Below, piece after piece: positions 19,009 to 27,561 of a stretch of DNA of 64,000 nucleotides. The translations under genes were made by a program, and so were the position numbers. The DNA comes from Acidobacteriota bacterium. GTDB taxonomy: Bacteria > Acidobacteriota > Terriglobia > Acidiferrales > UBA7541. The stretch covers positions 1-64,000 of the forward strand of contig JABCZR010000023.1 in NCBI GenBank assembly GCA_013289585.1, read 5' to 3'. The notes beneath the pieces were generated by a model. The model did not search any database and was not told the DNA's origin. It saw only the letters and a program-made list of their open reading frames with translations. Each line of letters opens with the position of its first letter. Within the stretch, counting starts at the first letter, position 1.

Positions 19009-19077
19009 CAGCCGGGCTAAGCCCGCCGGCTGCATGAACCGGAGCGTTACAGACCGGTCTAAAGACCGGCCACTACA
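19009..19077. repeat. Two short palindromic elements (dispersed-repeat type)
   Basis: The first (19010-19032) is an imperfect hairpin around GGGCTAAGCCC flanked by CAGCC and GGCTG. The second (19050-19077) is built on GACCGGTCTAAAGACCGG followed by CCACTACA. A close relative of the second lies at 35728-35754, which suggests a family of dispersed palindromic repeats. They sit directly before the DnaC-like gene. Confidence 0.65.
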
Positions 19078-19079
19078 TT

Positions 19080-19886
19080 ATGGCGCTGGAGAATTGCACG
19101 CTTTGCAGGGGGACGGGGTGGAAGCTGGTGCCGCGGGCGGATGGCGCGGCGGGCAGCATGGCGGTGGCGTGCGACTGCGGGATGCAGGATCGCGCGACGC
19201 GGGTGATGGAGCGCGCCCGGATTCCGAAGCGCTACGAGCATTGCGATTTTGAGAGTTACGTCACGGACCTGACCGACGGGAAGACCTGGATGGCGCAGCA
19301 CGCGCAGTCGTTGAAGCAGGCGAAGCTAGTGACGCAGGGGTTTGTGCGCGAGTACCCAGGTTCTTCTGAAAAGGGACTACTGTTCATCGGGCCTTCAGGA
19401 GTCGGGAAAACACATCTGGCTGTGGCGGCGTTGAAAGAGCTGATTCACCGCGGGCATGCGGGACTGTTTTGTGATTACCGGGAACTGTTAAAAGAAATTC
19501 AGGCGAGTTACAACCCGGCGAGCGAATCGACGGAAATGAAGATTCTGGAGCCGATTCGAACGGTGGAGATTCTCGTGCTGGATGATCTGGGCGCGAGCAA
19601 GCCTTCGGATTGGGTGCGCGATATTGTGGGGATTGTCTTGAACGCACGGTACAACGAGAACCGCACGACGATCATAACGACGAATTATCTGGATAATCCG
19701 GCCACGGAAGGTGAAGCGGCGCGGCTGCCCGGCGGCAAACTGATACTGCCGACCCGGGAGGATTCGCTGGAGCAGCGCATCGGAAGCCGTATGCGTTCGA
19801 GACTCTATGAGATGTGCCGCACGATTGAAGTATCTGCTCCGGATTTTCGGCGGGAAAAGACGCAAGCCGGCCGCGCGAGAGCCTAG
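19080..19886 (+). CDS. DnaC/IstB-like AAA+ ATPase (helicase-loader type)
   Basis: A 268-residue ATPase of the DnaC/DnaI/IstB group. It opens with a small cysteine cluster (C6, C9, C31, C33) that probably binds zinc, then the AAA+ core with Walker A GPSGVGKT (104-111), Walker B VLVLDDLG, a sensor stretch TIITTNYLDN and a C-terminal arginine-rich part with EQRIGSRMRSRLYEMC. Such proteins load the replicative helicase; IstB relatives assist IS21 transposases. No transposase or element ends are nearby and a chromosomal helicase-loader role is more likely. The ATG follows the palindromic repeats with little room for a promoter. Confidence 0.88.
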   Translation: MALENCTLCRGTGWKLVPRADGAAGSMAVACDCGMQDRATRVMERARIPKRYEHCDFESYVTDLTDGKTWMAQHAQSLKQAKLVTQGFVREYPGSSEKGLLFIGPSGVGKTHLAVAALKELIHRGHAGLFCDYRELLKEIQASYNPASESTEMKILEPIRTVEILVLDDLGASKPSDWVRDIVGIVLNARYNENRTTIITTNYLDNPATEGEAARLPGGKLILPTREDSLEQRIGSRMRSRLYEMCRTIEVSAPDFRREKTQAGRARA

Positions 19887-19922
19887 TCCTGGAATGCATC
19901 GTTCTGCTTCTTACAAATCCGC

Positions 19923-20444
19923 ATGCCCCGCGAAAAACTGAAGGATTGGCTCGAAAGCACCGACAAGCGGTCGATCGGACGCGCGAACAAAGTTGCCGCG
20001 CTGGTTTTGCGAGAGCCGCGACGATTTCCCCAACTGATTGGCTACTTGTGGAGTGAAGACGCCGTAGTGCGGATGCGCGCGGCGGACGCGGCAGAAAAGA
20101 TTTCCGCAAAAAATCCGGGCCTTCTGAAGCCGTTCAAAGCTGAACTTTTGGGGCTGCTTTTCGAAGCGGAGCAGAAGGAACTGCGCTGGCACCTTGCGCA
20201 GATGATTCCGCGACTACCTCTAACGAAGAAAGAACGACAGCGCGCGGCCGAAGGGCTGAGGCGATATCTGAAAGATACCAGCTCGATTGTGAAAACGTTT
20301 GCTCTGCAGGGCCTGACGGAGCTTGCACGAGCTGAGGCTAGCCTGCTTCCTGAAATCATCGAAAATCTAGAAGCAGCTGAACGTGCCGGGACGCCCGCCA
20401 TGAAGGCGCGAGCACGCAAATTGCTGAAGACTCTCCGTAGTTGA
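19923..20444 (+). CDS. HEAT-repeat-like protein
   Basis: A 173-residue all-helical protein. Paired amphipathic helices of about 30-40 residues recur (for example FPQLIGYLWSEDAVVRMRAADAAEKIS, then ELRWHLAQMIPRLPL, then KTFALQGLTELAR), the pattern of HEAT or armadillo repeats that act as protein-binding scaffolds. No signal peptide or membrane segment is present, so it should be cytoplasmic. It begins 36 bases after the DnaC-like gene on the same strand and may be co-transcribed. The binding partner is unknown. Confidence 0.8.
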   Translation: MPREKLKDWLESTDKRSIGRANKVAALVLREPRRFPQLIGYLWSEDAVVRMRAADAAEKISAKNPGLLKPFKAELLGLLFEAEQKELRWHLAQMIPRLPLTKKERQRAAEGLRRYLKDTSSIVKTFALQGLTELARAEASLLPEIIENLEAAERAGTPAMKARARKLLKTLRS

Positions 20445-20704
20445 CGGACCGCTGCGCCTTCGCTGAGCGAACCGCCATGCGGAAACTGCGACGGGCAAGT
20501 TTGTGGGCCGGCGCCGAGCAGCGGTTTCATTGACACAGGGTTGAGGCGGCGAGTATCCTTTTACAGTTGCAGCGTTTCGAACGCCCGCAGCATCTGTGTC
20601 CCAAGTAACCGCTCTGCGGTTAACCTCCTTGCACGGACCCCAACAGGGATTTCGCAGGGATATTTTCGACAAAACAGGGATAGACATCCCGGAGGCCAAC
20701 AACC

Positions 20705-22726
20705 ATGTTTTCCGACCACGATAACCCGTCCCATGCAGCCGCTGCGGCGCCTGCACCCGAAGCCGAAACCACTCCGAACGGGGCGCATCCTGAAGCAGCA
20801 GTAACAGCAGAGGATGCGGCCGAACAGGCTGCTCCTGCCGTAACGGAACAAGCCCAAGCTGGAAATTCATCTCAAAAGACAGAAGCAACGCCGACGGCGC
20901 CGCTAGCGACGGGCGCGTCTTCCGATGCGGCGGCGGCGCATACCGCTGCTGAAGCTCACAGCGAGACGAAAGCGGCGGACGCCGAAGCGGCTTCCGCGGA
21001 CGAAGAAGCAGCCGGCTCGGAAGAGATGAGCAAGCTGATGGAGCAGTACGACGAGAAGCAGGAAGCTGCCGCGTCGAGCGAAGTGATCGAAGTCAAAGTT
21101 GTCGCCTACACGGAACATGGCGTGGTGGTGGATCTGGGCGGAAAGACGGAAGGCCTGATTCCTGCCGCGGAATTCGCGGACACGGAGATTCCGCGTCCCG
21201 AGCCGAACAGCACGATCGAAGTGCAACGGACCGGCGAGCACAAGGACGGCTTTACGATCCTGTCGTACCTGAAAGTGCTGCGGCGCAAGACGTGGGAAAA
21301 GATTGACGCGGCGTTCAAAGCCAAGGAGACGGTCACGGGCAAAGTGGTGGACCGCATCAAAGGTGGCCTGGTGGTGGACATCGGCGTGCGCGCGTTTCTG
21401 CCAGGTTCGCAGTATGACTTGCGGCCGGTTCAGAACCTGGACGATCTGCTCGGCACGGAAATGCAGGTGCGCATCACGAAGCTGAACCGGCGCCGCGGCA
21501 ACGTGGTGGTCAGCCGCCGCGCGCTGATGGAAGAAGAGCTGCAAACGAAGCGCGCTGCACTGATGGAGACGCTGAGCGAAGGCCAGGTGGTGCACGGGCA
21601 CGTCAAGAACGTGACGGAGTACGGCGCGTTCGTGGACCTGGGGGGAATCGACGGATTGCTGCACTTGACCGATCTGAGCTGGGGCCGCGTGAAGCATCCT
21701 TCGGATCTGGTGAAGCCGGAGCAGGAGCTCGACGTCATCATCCTGAAGTTCGATAAGGAAAAGCAGCGCGTATCACTGGGGCTGAAGCAATTGATGGCCG
21801 ATCCCTGGGTGGGCGCGTCGGAGAAATATCCGGCCGGCGGCAAGGTGAAGGGCAAAATCGTTGGCGTGGTGGATTACGGCGTGTTCGTGGAGCTGGAACA
21901 AGGGATCGAAGGATTGGTCCACGTTTCGGAGATGAGCTGGAACAAGAAGGTCACGCACCCTTCGAAGCTCGCCAAGGTTGGCGACGAAGTGGATGTGGTG
22001 GTGCTGGACATCAAGCCAAGCGACCGTCGCGTTTCGCTGGGAATCAAGCAGGCGCTGCCTGATCCGTGGCTGCAGGTTGCTGAAAAATATCCAGTGGGCA
22101 CGATCGTAACGGGTAAAGTGCGCAACATTGCCGAGTTCGGCGCGTTCATCGAAATCGAGGATGGTTTCGATGGGCTAGTACACGTGGGCGATGTCAGCTG
22201 GACGGGCCGCGTGAAGAATCCGCATGAGGTCTTCAAGAAGGGCGAGGACATCACCGCCAAAGTGTTGAAGATCGATCCGGAAAATCGCCGCGTGTCGCTG
22301 GGCATCAAGCAGGTGAATGATATCTGGGGCGACTGGTTCAAGCAGAATCGCGTTGGGCAAATCGTGAAGGGCAAAGTGACGCGCATCGCCACGTTCGGCG
22401 CGTTCGTCGAACTGGGCGAAAATATCGAGGCGCTCTGCCACAACACGGAGATCGAGGAGCGCAAGCGCCGCGATGAAGGCCCATCGAGCTTCCGTCCCAC
22501 GACCGGACCGCTGAAGAGCGCTGGTCCGCTGGAGCCGGGCAAGGAATACGATTTCAAGATAATCAAAATCAGCCCGGAGACGCGGCGCATCGGCCTCAGC
22601 TATCGCGCGGCGGTAAAGCAGATCGAGCGCAAAGAAATCGAGCAATATCGTTCGACGTCGACGTCAAAGTCCTCCTCGACGGCGACGATTGGGGACGCGC
22701 TGAAATCCAAGCTGTCGGCGCGTTAG
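20705..22726 (+). CDS. rpsA: 30S ribosomal protein S1
   Basis: S1 binds mRNA leaders and brings them to the 30S subunit. Six S1 OB-fold domains follow one another from about residue 126 to 645; domains 3-5 are the canonical RNA-binding kind with EYGAFVDLGGIDGLLHLTDLSW, DYGVFVELEQGIEGLVHVSEMSW-like cores, each followed by HPS or NPH. Domain 6 is more diverged. Unusual is an N-terminal extension of about 105 residues, rich in Ala, Glu, Thr and Pro and probably disordered. CGGAGG precedes the ATG at a good distance. The gene is followed by an HU/IHF gene, the same neighbourhood as rpsA-ihfB in enterobacteria. Confidence 0.96.
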   Translation: MFSDHDNPSHAAAAAPAPEAETTPNGAHPEAAVTAEDAAEQAAPAVTEQAQAGNSSQKTEATPTAPLATGASSDAAAAHTAAEAHSETKAADAEAASADEEAAGSEEMSKLMEQYDEKQEAAASSEVIEVKVVAYTEHGVVVDLGGKTEGLIPAAEFADTEIPRPEPNSTIEVQRTGEHKDGFTILSYLKVLRRKTWEKIDAAFKAKETVTGKVVDRIKGGLVVDIGVRAFLPGSQYDLRPVQNLDDLLGTEMQVRITKLNRRRGNVVVSRRALMEEELQTKRAALMETLSEGQVVHGHVKNVTEYGAFVDLGGIDGLLHLTDLSWGRVKHPSDLVKPEQELDVIILKFDKEKQRVSLGLKQLMADPWVGASEKYPAGGKVKGKIVGVVDYGVFVELEQGIEGLVHVSEMSWNKKVTHPSKLAKVGDEVDVVVLDIKPSDRRVSLGIKQALPDPWLQVAEKYPVGTIVTGKVRNIAEFGAFIEIEDGFDGLVHVGDVSWTGRVKNPHEVFKKGEDITAKVLKIDPENRRVSLGIKQVNDIWGDWFKQNRVGQIVKGKVTRIATFGAFVELGENIEALCHNTEIEERKRRDEGPSSFRPTTGPLKSAGPLEPGKEYDFKIIKISPETRRIGLSYRAAVKQIERKEIEQYRSTSTSKSSSTATIGDALKSKLSAR

Positions 22727-22921
22727 CAGGTGCAAGACCAGGACCCGCAGGGCCCAGCAATACAATTTGATTTACGCGCAGGTCATTTTAGTGATAGGAA
22801 GGGTGCAACCCGGCGAAGGGCGAGTCCCCCGTAAGCCGTTTGGATTCACAGTTTAGGGCGGCCGCCCCGCGGCGGACGAGTTGAGGCTGTCTTTTCCGGC
22901 ACTGCGCGACGAGGCATAGCG

Positions 22922-23263
22922 ATGACCACCAAGCAACCGACATTGACGAAGGCCGACCTGATCGAGGAGGTTCTTAGCTTGACGGAGCTCCCTCGTAAAG
23001 AGTCGGAGACCATCGTCGAAACGATTTTCGACAGCATCATCGCGGCCTTGCAAAAGGGCGACAAGATTGAAATCCGTGGGTTTGGAAGTTTCCGTACGCG
23101 GCAACGGCGCGGGCGTGTGGGGCGCAATCCCAAAACGGGTGCGAAAGTGGAAGTTCCGGCGAAGAAAATTCCTTTCTTCAAGCCCAGCAAAGAGCTGAAG
23201 GATTTTGTGAATAGCGCCGAAGCGCAGGCTTCCGCCGCAGGCAGCGATTCTCCGCGCGCCTAA
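22922..23263 (+). CDS. HU/IHF-family DNA-binding protein
   Basis: A histone-like architectural protein that bends DNA. The 113 residues include the complete fold: LTKADLIEEVLSLTELPRK, then the dimer helix, GDKIEIRGFGSFRTRQRRGRVGRNPKTG with the intercalating NPKTG arm (Pro at the tip), and PAKKIPFFKPSKELK. The pattern is closer to the IHF beta subunit than to HU, and the location just after rpsA supports that, but I leave the subunit name open. A 17-residue Ser/Ala-rich tail is extra. Confidence 0.94.
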   Translation: MTTKQPTLTKADLIEEVLSLTELPRKESETIVETIFDSIIAALQKGDKIEIRGFGSFRTRQRRGRVGRNPKTGAKVEVPAKKIPFFKPSKELKDFVNSAEAQASAAGSDSPRA

Positions 23264-23418
23264 TTTGCCCGCTGTAACGGACGGGGCAGTTTTAATCCAC
23301 ACAAGAATGAATGCAGGCTCACTGGCTGGTTCAGCCGGGTCTAGAGTTGGTGTGCCACGGCCGCGCCGGTTCTGCGCTATGCTGTGCGCACATCTTTGAA
23401 AGCAAAGGAAACGCGGCA

Positions 23419-23904
23419 ATGGATTATATCTGGACTCCCTGGCGCTACCAGTACATGGCGCAGGTCACGAGCGGCGAGCAGCCGGAATGCGTTTTCTGCG
23501 ATGCGCTGGCGCGAAACAACGATGCAGAGACGTTGATTGCCCATCGCGGCGCTAAAAATTTCGTCATCCTGAACCGTTTTCCATACACGTCGGGGCATGT
23601 GATGATCGTGCCGTACGCGCACGTGGCGGAATTGAATTTGTGCGATGCGGAAACTCTAAACGAAATGATGCAGCTTGCGCAGCGGGTCGAAAAAATCTTT
23701 CGCGAGAACTACAAGCCCGATGGGATGAATCTGGGAATGAATCTGGGCCGGGCGGCGGGGGCCGGTGTGGCGGGGCATTTGCATCTGCATGCCCTCCCGC
23801 GATGGTTTGGCGATTCGAATTTTATGACGGTGACGGGTGAGACGCGCGTGCATCCGGAGGACCTGAAGGTTACGTACGAACGGCTTTCGAAGGGATTGGC
23901 CTGA
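23419..23904 (+). CDS. HIT-family nucleotide-binding hydrolase or phosphorylase
   Basis: A histidine-triad protein of 161 residues. It starts MDYIWTPWRYQYM, has a Cys pair in ECVFCDAL, and carries the triad motif HLHLHALPRW near the C-terminus with the central His acting as nucleophile. Relatives hydrolyse or phosphorolyse dinucleoside polyphosphates such as Ap4A. The ATG at 23419 is used because AAAGGAAA lies just before it and the family begins here; an in-frame ATG at 23311 would add 36 residues unlike any relative. The short gap to the next genes does not prove an operon. Confidence 0.92.
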   Translation: MDYIWTPWRYQYMAQVTSGEQPECVFCDALARNNDAETLIAHRGAKNFVILNRFPYTSGHVMIVPYAHVAELNLCDAETLNEMMQLAQRVEKIFRENYKPDGMNLGMNLGRAAGAGVAGHLHLHALPRWFGDSNFMTVTGETRVHPEDLKVTYERLSKGLA

Positions 23905-24023
23905 TGCCAGCGATCCGCCTGAGGAGACAAACCCTACAAAGTTTATCCTCGCCGCGCGACAACTCGCGGGCCAGTGGTATCGCGATTGGCCATGCTGTTC
24001 GAACGATTTTTTAAAGGAACGGA

Positions 24024-25175
24024 GTGCCTGCTGTGAATCTGGAGCTGACCGAAGAGCAAGAGCTGCTGCGGAAGAGTGTGCGGGAATTTGCGGAGTCCGA
24101 AGTGAAGCCGCTCGCGAAGGAGCTCGATGAAACGGGCCATTTTCCGCGTGAACTTTTCAAGAAAGCGGCGGAGCTCGGGCTGACGGGCATCGCGTTTCCG
24201 GAGTCCGAGGGCGGCGCGGGATTTGATCATGTCAGCTATACGATTGTGATTGAGGAAATTTCGCGGTGCTGCGCTTCGACGGGCGTGATTCTGTCGGTGC
24301 AGAACTCGCTTTACTGCGATCCTATCCATCGGCTCGGAACCGAAGAGCAAAAGAAAAAATTCCTGGTGCCCTATGCGCGCGGCGAAAAGATCGGCTGTTA
24401 TGCGCTGACGGAACCGCAAGCCGGTTCGAACGCCGCGGCGTTGCAAACGAAAGCAGTGAAAAAGGGCGACGCCTACGTGATCAATGGAACGAAAGCGTGG
24501 ATCACCAACGGCGGCGCGGCCGATGCGGCGATCGTCTACGTGAACACGGAACCGGCGAAGGGCGAGAAAGGAATCACAGCCCTTGTGGTGGAAAAAGGGG
24601 CGCCGGGATTCAAGGTTGGCAAGGAAGAGAAGAAACTGGGAATCAGCGCGACGGCATGCAGCGAGCTGATTTTCACCGATTGCGAAGTGCCGGCGGCGAA
24701 TCGCATCGGGAATGAAGGCGAAGGTTACAAGGTGGCGCTGTCCACGCTGGACGGCGGGAGAATCGGCATCGCCGCACAAGCGACGGGGATTGCACAGGGA
24801 GCGTTCGAAGCGGCGTTGAACTATTCGCAGGAGCGCATGGCCTTCGGCCATCCGATTTCACAATTTCAAGCTATCCAATTCATGCTGGCGGACATGTCCA
24901 CGGAAATTGATGCGGCGCGGATGCTGATCCGCAAGGCGGCGTGGAAACAGGACACCGGAGCGCGGTTCACCATGGATGCGGCCATGGCGAAATTGTTCGC
25001 GAGTGAAATGGCTACGCGCGTCACGCACAAAGCGATTCAAATCCATGGCGGCAACGGCTACAGCCGTGAATATCCGGTCGAGCGCAATTACCGCGACGCG
25101 CGCATCACGGAGATTTATGAAGGCACAAGCGAAATTCAGCGCCTCGTTATCTCCTCCTGGGTTCTGAAGTCTTAG
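24024..25175 (+). CDS. Acyl-CoA dehydrogenase
   Basis: A 383-residue FAD enzyme that introduces a trans double bond into acyl-CoA. The three family segments are clear: LTEPQAGSNAAAL (FAD and substrate loop), HKAIQIHGGNGYSREYPVERNYRDARI, and the catalytic loop YEGTSEIQR with Glu366 as base. Overall it fits the short-chain or branched-chain group (butyryl- or isovaleryl-type). It starts with GTG at 24024 with AAGGA six bases before. Electron transfer flavoprotein genes are not nearby, so the pathway cannot be named. Confidence 0.94.
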   Translation: MPAVNLELTEEQELLRKSVREFAESEVKPLAKELDETGHFPRELFKKAAELGLTGIAFPESEGGAGFDHVSYTIVIEEISRCCASTGVILSVQNSLYCDPIHRLGTEEQKKKFLVPYARGEKIGCYALTEPQAGSNAAALQTKAVKKGDAYVINGTKAWITNGGAADAAIVYVNTEPAKGEKGITALVVEKGAPGFKVGKEEKKLGISATACSELIFTDCEVPAANRIGNEGEGYKVALSTLDGGRIGIAAQATGIAQGAFEAALNYSQERMAFGHPISQFQAIQFMLADMSTEIDAARMLIRKAAWKQDTGARFTMDAAMAKLFASEMATRVTHKAIQIHGGNGYSREYPVERNYRDARITEIYEGTSEIQRLVISSWVLKS

Positions 25176-25198
25176 CCTCTCCGTAGTATTCTGGCCGC

Positions 25199-26380
25199 GT
25201 GCTGGAACTCGATTGCGGACTCGAATTTGATGCCGGGCGCACGGAGGAATTTTTCTCTTCCCTGCCGCCGCTACCGGCGGTTTGCCTGATACAGCCGCGC
25301 GAAGAAACGGCCGAACCGTTTCTGATTCGAACGCAGAATTTGCAGAGGCGGCTGCAACGGCTGCTGGGTCCCATCGATCCAAGCAGCAAACGATTGAATC
25401 TGAGCGCGTTTGCGAGTGGCCTCCGCTACCGGCTGACGGGCTCGGCGTTCGAACAGACTCTGACCTACTACGTGCAGGCGAAGCAGCTATTTCCCAAACG
25501 CTACCACGCGATGATGCGCTTGCGGCCGCCGGCGGTCCTCAAAGTGAATTTGAGAAATGCCTATCCGCGGTGCTACGTGACGCGGCGAATTCCGGTGGAT
25601 GATGCGGGCGTGCCGACGGGCGGCACGTATTACGGCCCTTTTGCTTCGCGGCGTTCCGCGCAAGCGTTTGCTGAGCGCGCTCTGGATTTTTTCAAGGTAC
25701 GGCGCTGCCAGATCAAGATCCGCCGCGATCCCGCATTCCCCGGTTGCATCTACTCCGAAATGAAAATGTGCCTGGCGCCCTGCTTTGCGGGCTGCTCCAA
25801 AGAAGAATACGATGCGGAGGTACAGCACCTGCTGCAATTCCTGCAAACGAGCGGCGAATCGCTACGCTCCACGTTCGAAGGGGAGCGCGAACGCGCCAGT
25901 GAGGAATTGGACTTCGAACGGGCTTCCGCGCTGCACAAGAAAGTGGAAAAACTCGACGAAGTGCTGCGCGGAAGGCCGGAAATCACGCGGCGGATTCAGG
26001 ACCTGGACGCGGTGATTCTGCAGCGTACTGCGGAAGAGCAAGCGATTGGCGTGTATGCCGTGCGGGGCGGGCGGCTCGCGGAGCCGTTTTCTTTAAGATT
26101 CGGAGAAATCGCCAGCCAGCCGCGATCAGCGGAACAACTCTTTCGGGATTACCTCGAAACGGAAATGAGCGTGGGCGAAGGCGATCTGGGAGAGCACCTC
26201 TGGCTGGTGGCGAAGTGGTATTTCAGCAATCCCCGCGACGGCGAGATTTTCTTCCGCGAAAAAGACTGGCCGTATCGTAGGATTCTCCGGGCGTGTTCGC
26301 GGCTGCTTGCGGCGAAGAGCAGCGAGGCTGCGAGTACCGAGAAACCGGGAACAGGCCCATCCAGCGAAGGAGCGCCATGA
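25199..26380 (+). CDS. UvrC-like protein lacking the nuclease domains
   Basis: A 393-residue relative of the N-terminal half of the excinuclease subunit UvrC. The match begins weakly at LPAVCLIQP (where UvrC has the GIY motif), becomes strong at YPRCYVTRRI and GTYYGPFASRRSAQAF, continues through the four-cysteine region (RRCQIKIRR...PGCIYSEMKMCLAPC), and ends with a UVR helix pair (SEELDFERASALHKKVEKLDEVL). The GIY and YIG residues and the catalytic Glu region look replaced, and the RNase H endonuclease and helix-hairpin-helix parts are absent. So it probably binds partners (perhaps UvrB) without cutting. Its stop overlaps the next start by four bases. Confidence 0.85.
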   Translation: MLELDCGLEFDAGRTEEFFSSLPPLPAVCLIQPREETAEPFLIRTQNLQRRLQRLLGPIDPSSKRLNLSAFASGLRYRLTGSAFEQTLTYYVQAKQLFPKRYHAMMRLRPPAVLKVNLRNAYPRCYVTRRIPVDDAGVPTGGTYYGPFASRRSAQAFAERALDFFKVRRCQIKIRRDPAFPGCIYSEMKMCLAPCFAGCSKEEYDAEVQHLLQFLQTSGESLRSTFEGERERASEELDFERASALHKKVEKLDEVLRGRPEITRRIQDLDAVILQRTAEEQAIGVYAVRGGRLAEPFSLRFGEIASQPRSAEQLFRDYLETEMSVGEGDLGEHLWLVAKWYFSNPRDGEIFFREKDWPYRRILRACSRLLAAKSSEAASTEKPGTGPSSEGAP

Positions 26381-27486
26381 CCAAGTCTGCGACCAAGGAC
26401 GGAACAACACGCTACGCACAGAAATTTGCGGGCCGCGCAGCAAACGGACATTTTCGTGAAGCACACCGGCTCGTGCTCTCTTCGATCGGCATTGGCACCT
26501 ACCTCGGGCAGCCGGATACCAGGACGGACGAAGGGTACGCAGCGGCGGTGGCAGCAGCGGTGGAGAGCGGCATCAATGTGATCGATGCGGCGATCAACTA
26601 CCGGTTTCAGCGGAGCGAGCGCAGCATCGGGGCAGCGATCCAGCAGCTGGCCGCGAAAGGATTGGCGCGAGAGGAATTCGTGATTTGCACCAAGGGCGGT
26701 TATTTGACGCCGGACGGCTCGATGCCGGCCGATCCCAACGAGTATTTTTTCCGCGAGTACATTCAACCGGGAGTCTTTACCGCGAAGGACATTGCCGCGG
26801 GCAGTCATTGCATGACGCCGAAATTCCTGAAGAACCAGCTCGGGCGCAGCTTGAAAAACCTTGGCGTCGAATGCGTGGATATTTATTACCTACACAATCC
26901 AGAATCGCAACTCTCGGAAGTGAGCAAGGAAGATTTCTTGAACCGCGTGCGCGAAGCATTCACGTTTCTCGAATCGGCGGTGGAGGCGGAAGAGATTCAA
27001 TATTATGGGATGGCCACGTGGAACGGCTTTCGGCAGGATGCGCGCGCGCGCGATGCCATGCAGCTCGGAGAGATGGTGCAGATTGCACAGGAAATTGCGG
27101 GCGGGCTGCATCATTTCCGCTTCGTGCAGCTTCCTTTTAACCTGGGGATGACGGAAGCGCTGACTCTCGGCAATCAATCCTTGAAGGGGCGCGACCGCAC
27201 CATCATGGAAGCGGCAAGTGAGCTGGATATTACGCTGATCGCCAGCGCTTCGCTGCTGCAGGGACAAGTGGCGCGAAATCTGCCGGGATTTGTTGCGGAA
27301 GCGTTGGGATTGGAGAATGACGCGGAGCGCGCGTTGCAATTTGTGAGGTCGTCGCCGGGAATTACGACGGCGCTGGTAGGAATGTCGCGCGTGGAACACG
27401 TAAAGGCCAACGCGCGGTTGCTGCGGGTGGCTCCGGCAACGGTCGACGAATTCACGAAGCTTTTTTCGCGCGGCGAAGGGGCTTGA
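26377..27486 (+). CDS. Aldo/keto reductase family protein
   Basis: A 369-residue (beta/alpha)8 oxidoreductase that should use NADPH to reduce a carbonyl. The catalytic tetrad is visible: Asp in NVIDAAINYR, the nearby Tyr of NYR, Lys in CTKGG, and His in YYLHNP. The strand IGIGTYLG opens the barrel. A loop after the Lys (PDGSMPADPNEYFFREYI) is longer than in most members. ATG at 26377 overlaps the stop of the UvrC-like gene (ATGA), with AAGGAG just before, so the two are translationally coupled, an unexpected pairing. The substrate is unknown. Confidence 0.9.
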   Translation: MTKSATKDGTTRYAQKFAGRAANGHFREAHRLVLSSIGIGTYLGQPDTRTDEGYAAAVAAAVESGINVIDAAINYRFQRSERSIGAAIQQLAAKGLAREEFVICTKGGYLTPDGSMPADPNEYFFREYIQPGVFTAKDIAAGSHCMTPKFLKNQLGRSLKNLGVECVDIYYLHNPESQLSEVSKEDFLNRVREAFTFLESAVEAEEIQYYGMATWNGFRQDARARDAMQLGEMVQIAQEIAGGLHHFRFVQLPFNLGMTEALTLGNQSLKGRDRTIMEAASELDITLIASASLLQGQVARNLPGFVAEALGLENDAERALQFVRSSPGITTALVGMSRVEHVKANARLLRVAPATVDEFTKLFSRGEGA

Positions 27487-27561
27487 AGAGAAGACTCAAC
27501 GCAGAGGGTGCGGAGAACACTGAGTTCAGGGAGAAAGATAAGGAAAGGAAATCTGTGGCTC

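Noticed and set aside
19080-19886. IS21 element (IstB)
   Set aside because: No IstA transposase and no terminal inverted repeats are near; the N-terminal cysteine pairs and chromosomal context fit a helicase loader better.
27482-27500. Possible second HspR operator (CTTGA and TCAAC half-sites)
   Set aside because: The half-sites are nine bases apart instead of eleven, and the site lies at the end of the aldo/keto reductase gene, not in a promoter.
27490-27530. Inverted ACTCA/TGAGT pair after the aldo/keto reductase gene as terminator
   Set aside because: Only five base pairs with a loop of more than 20 bases and no T-run.
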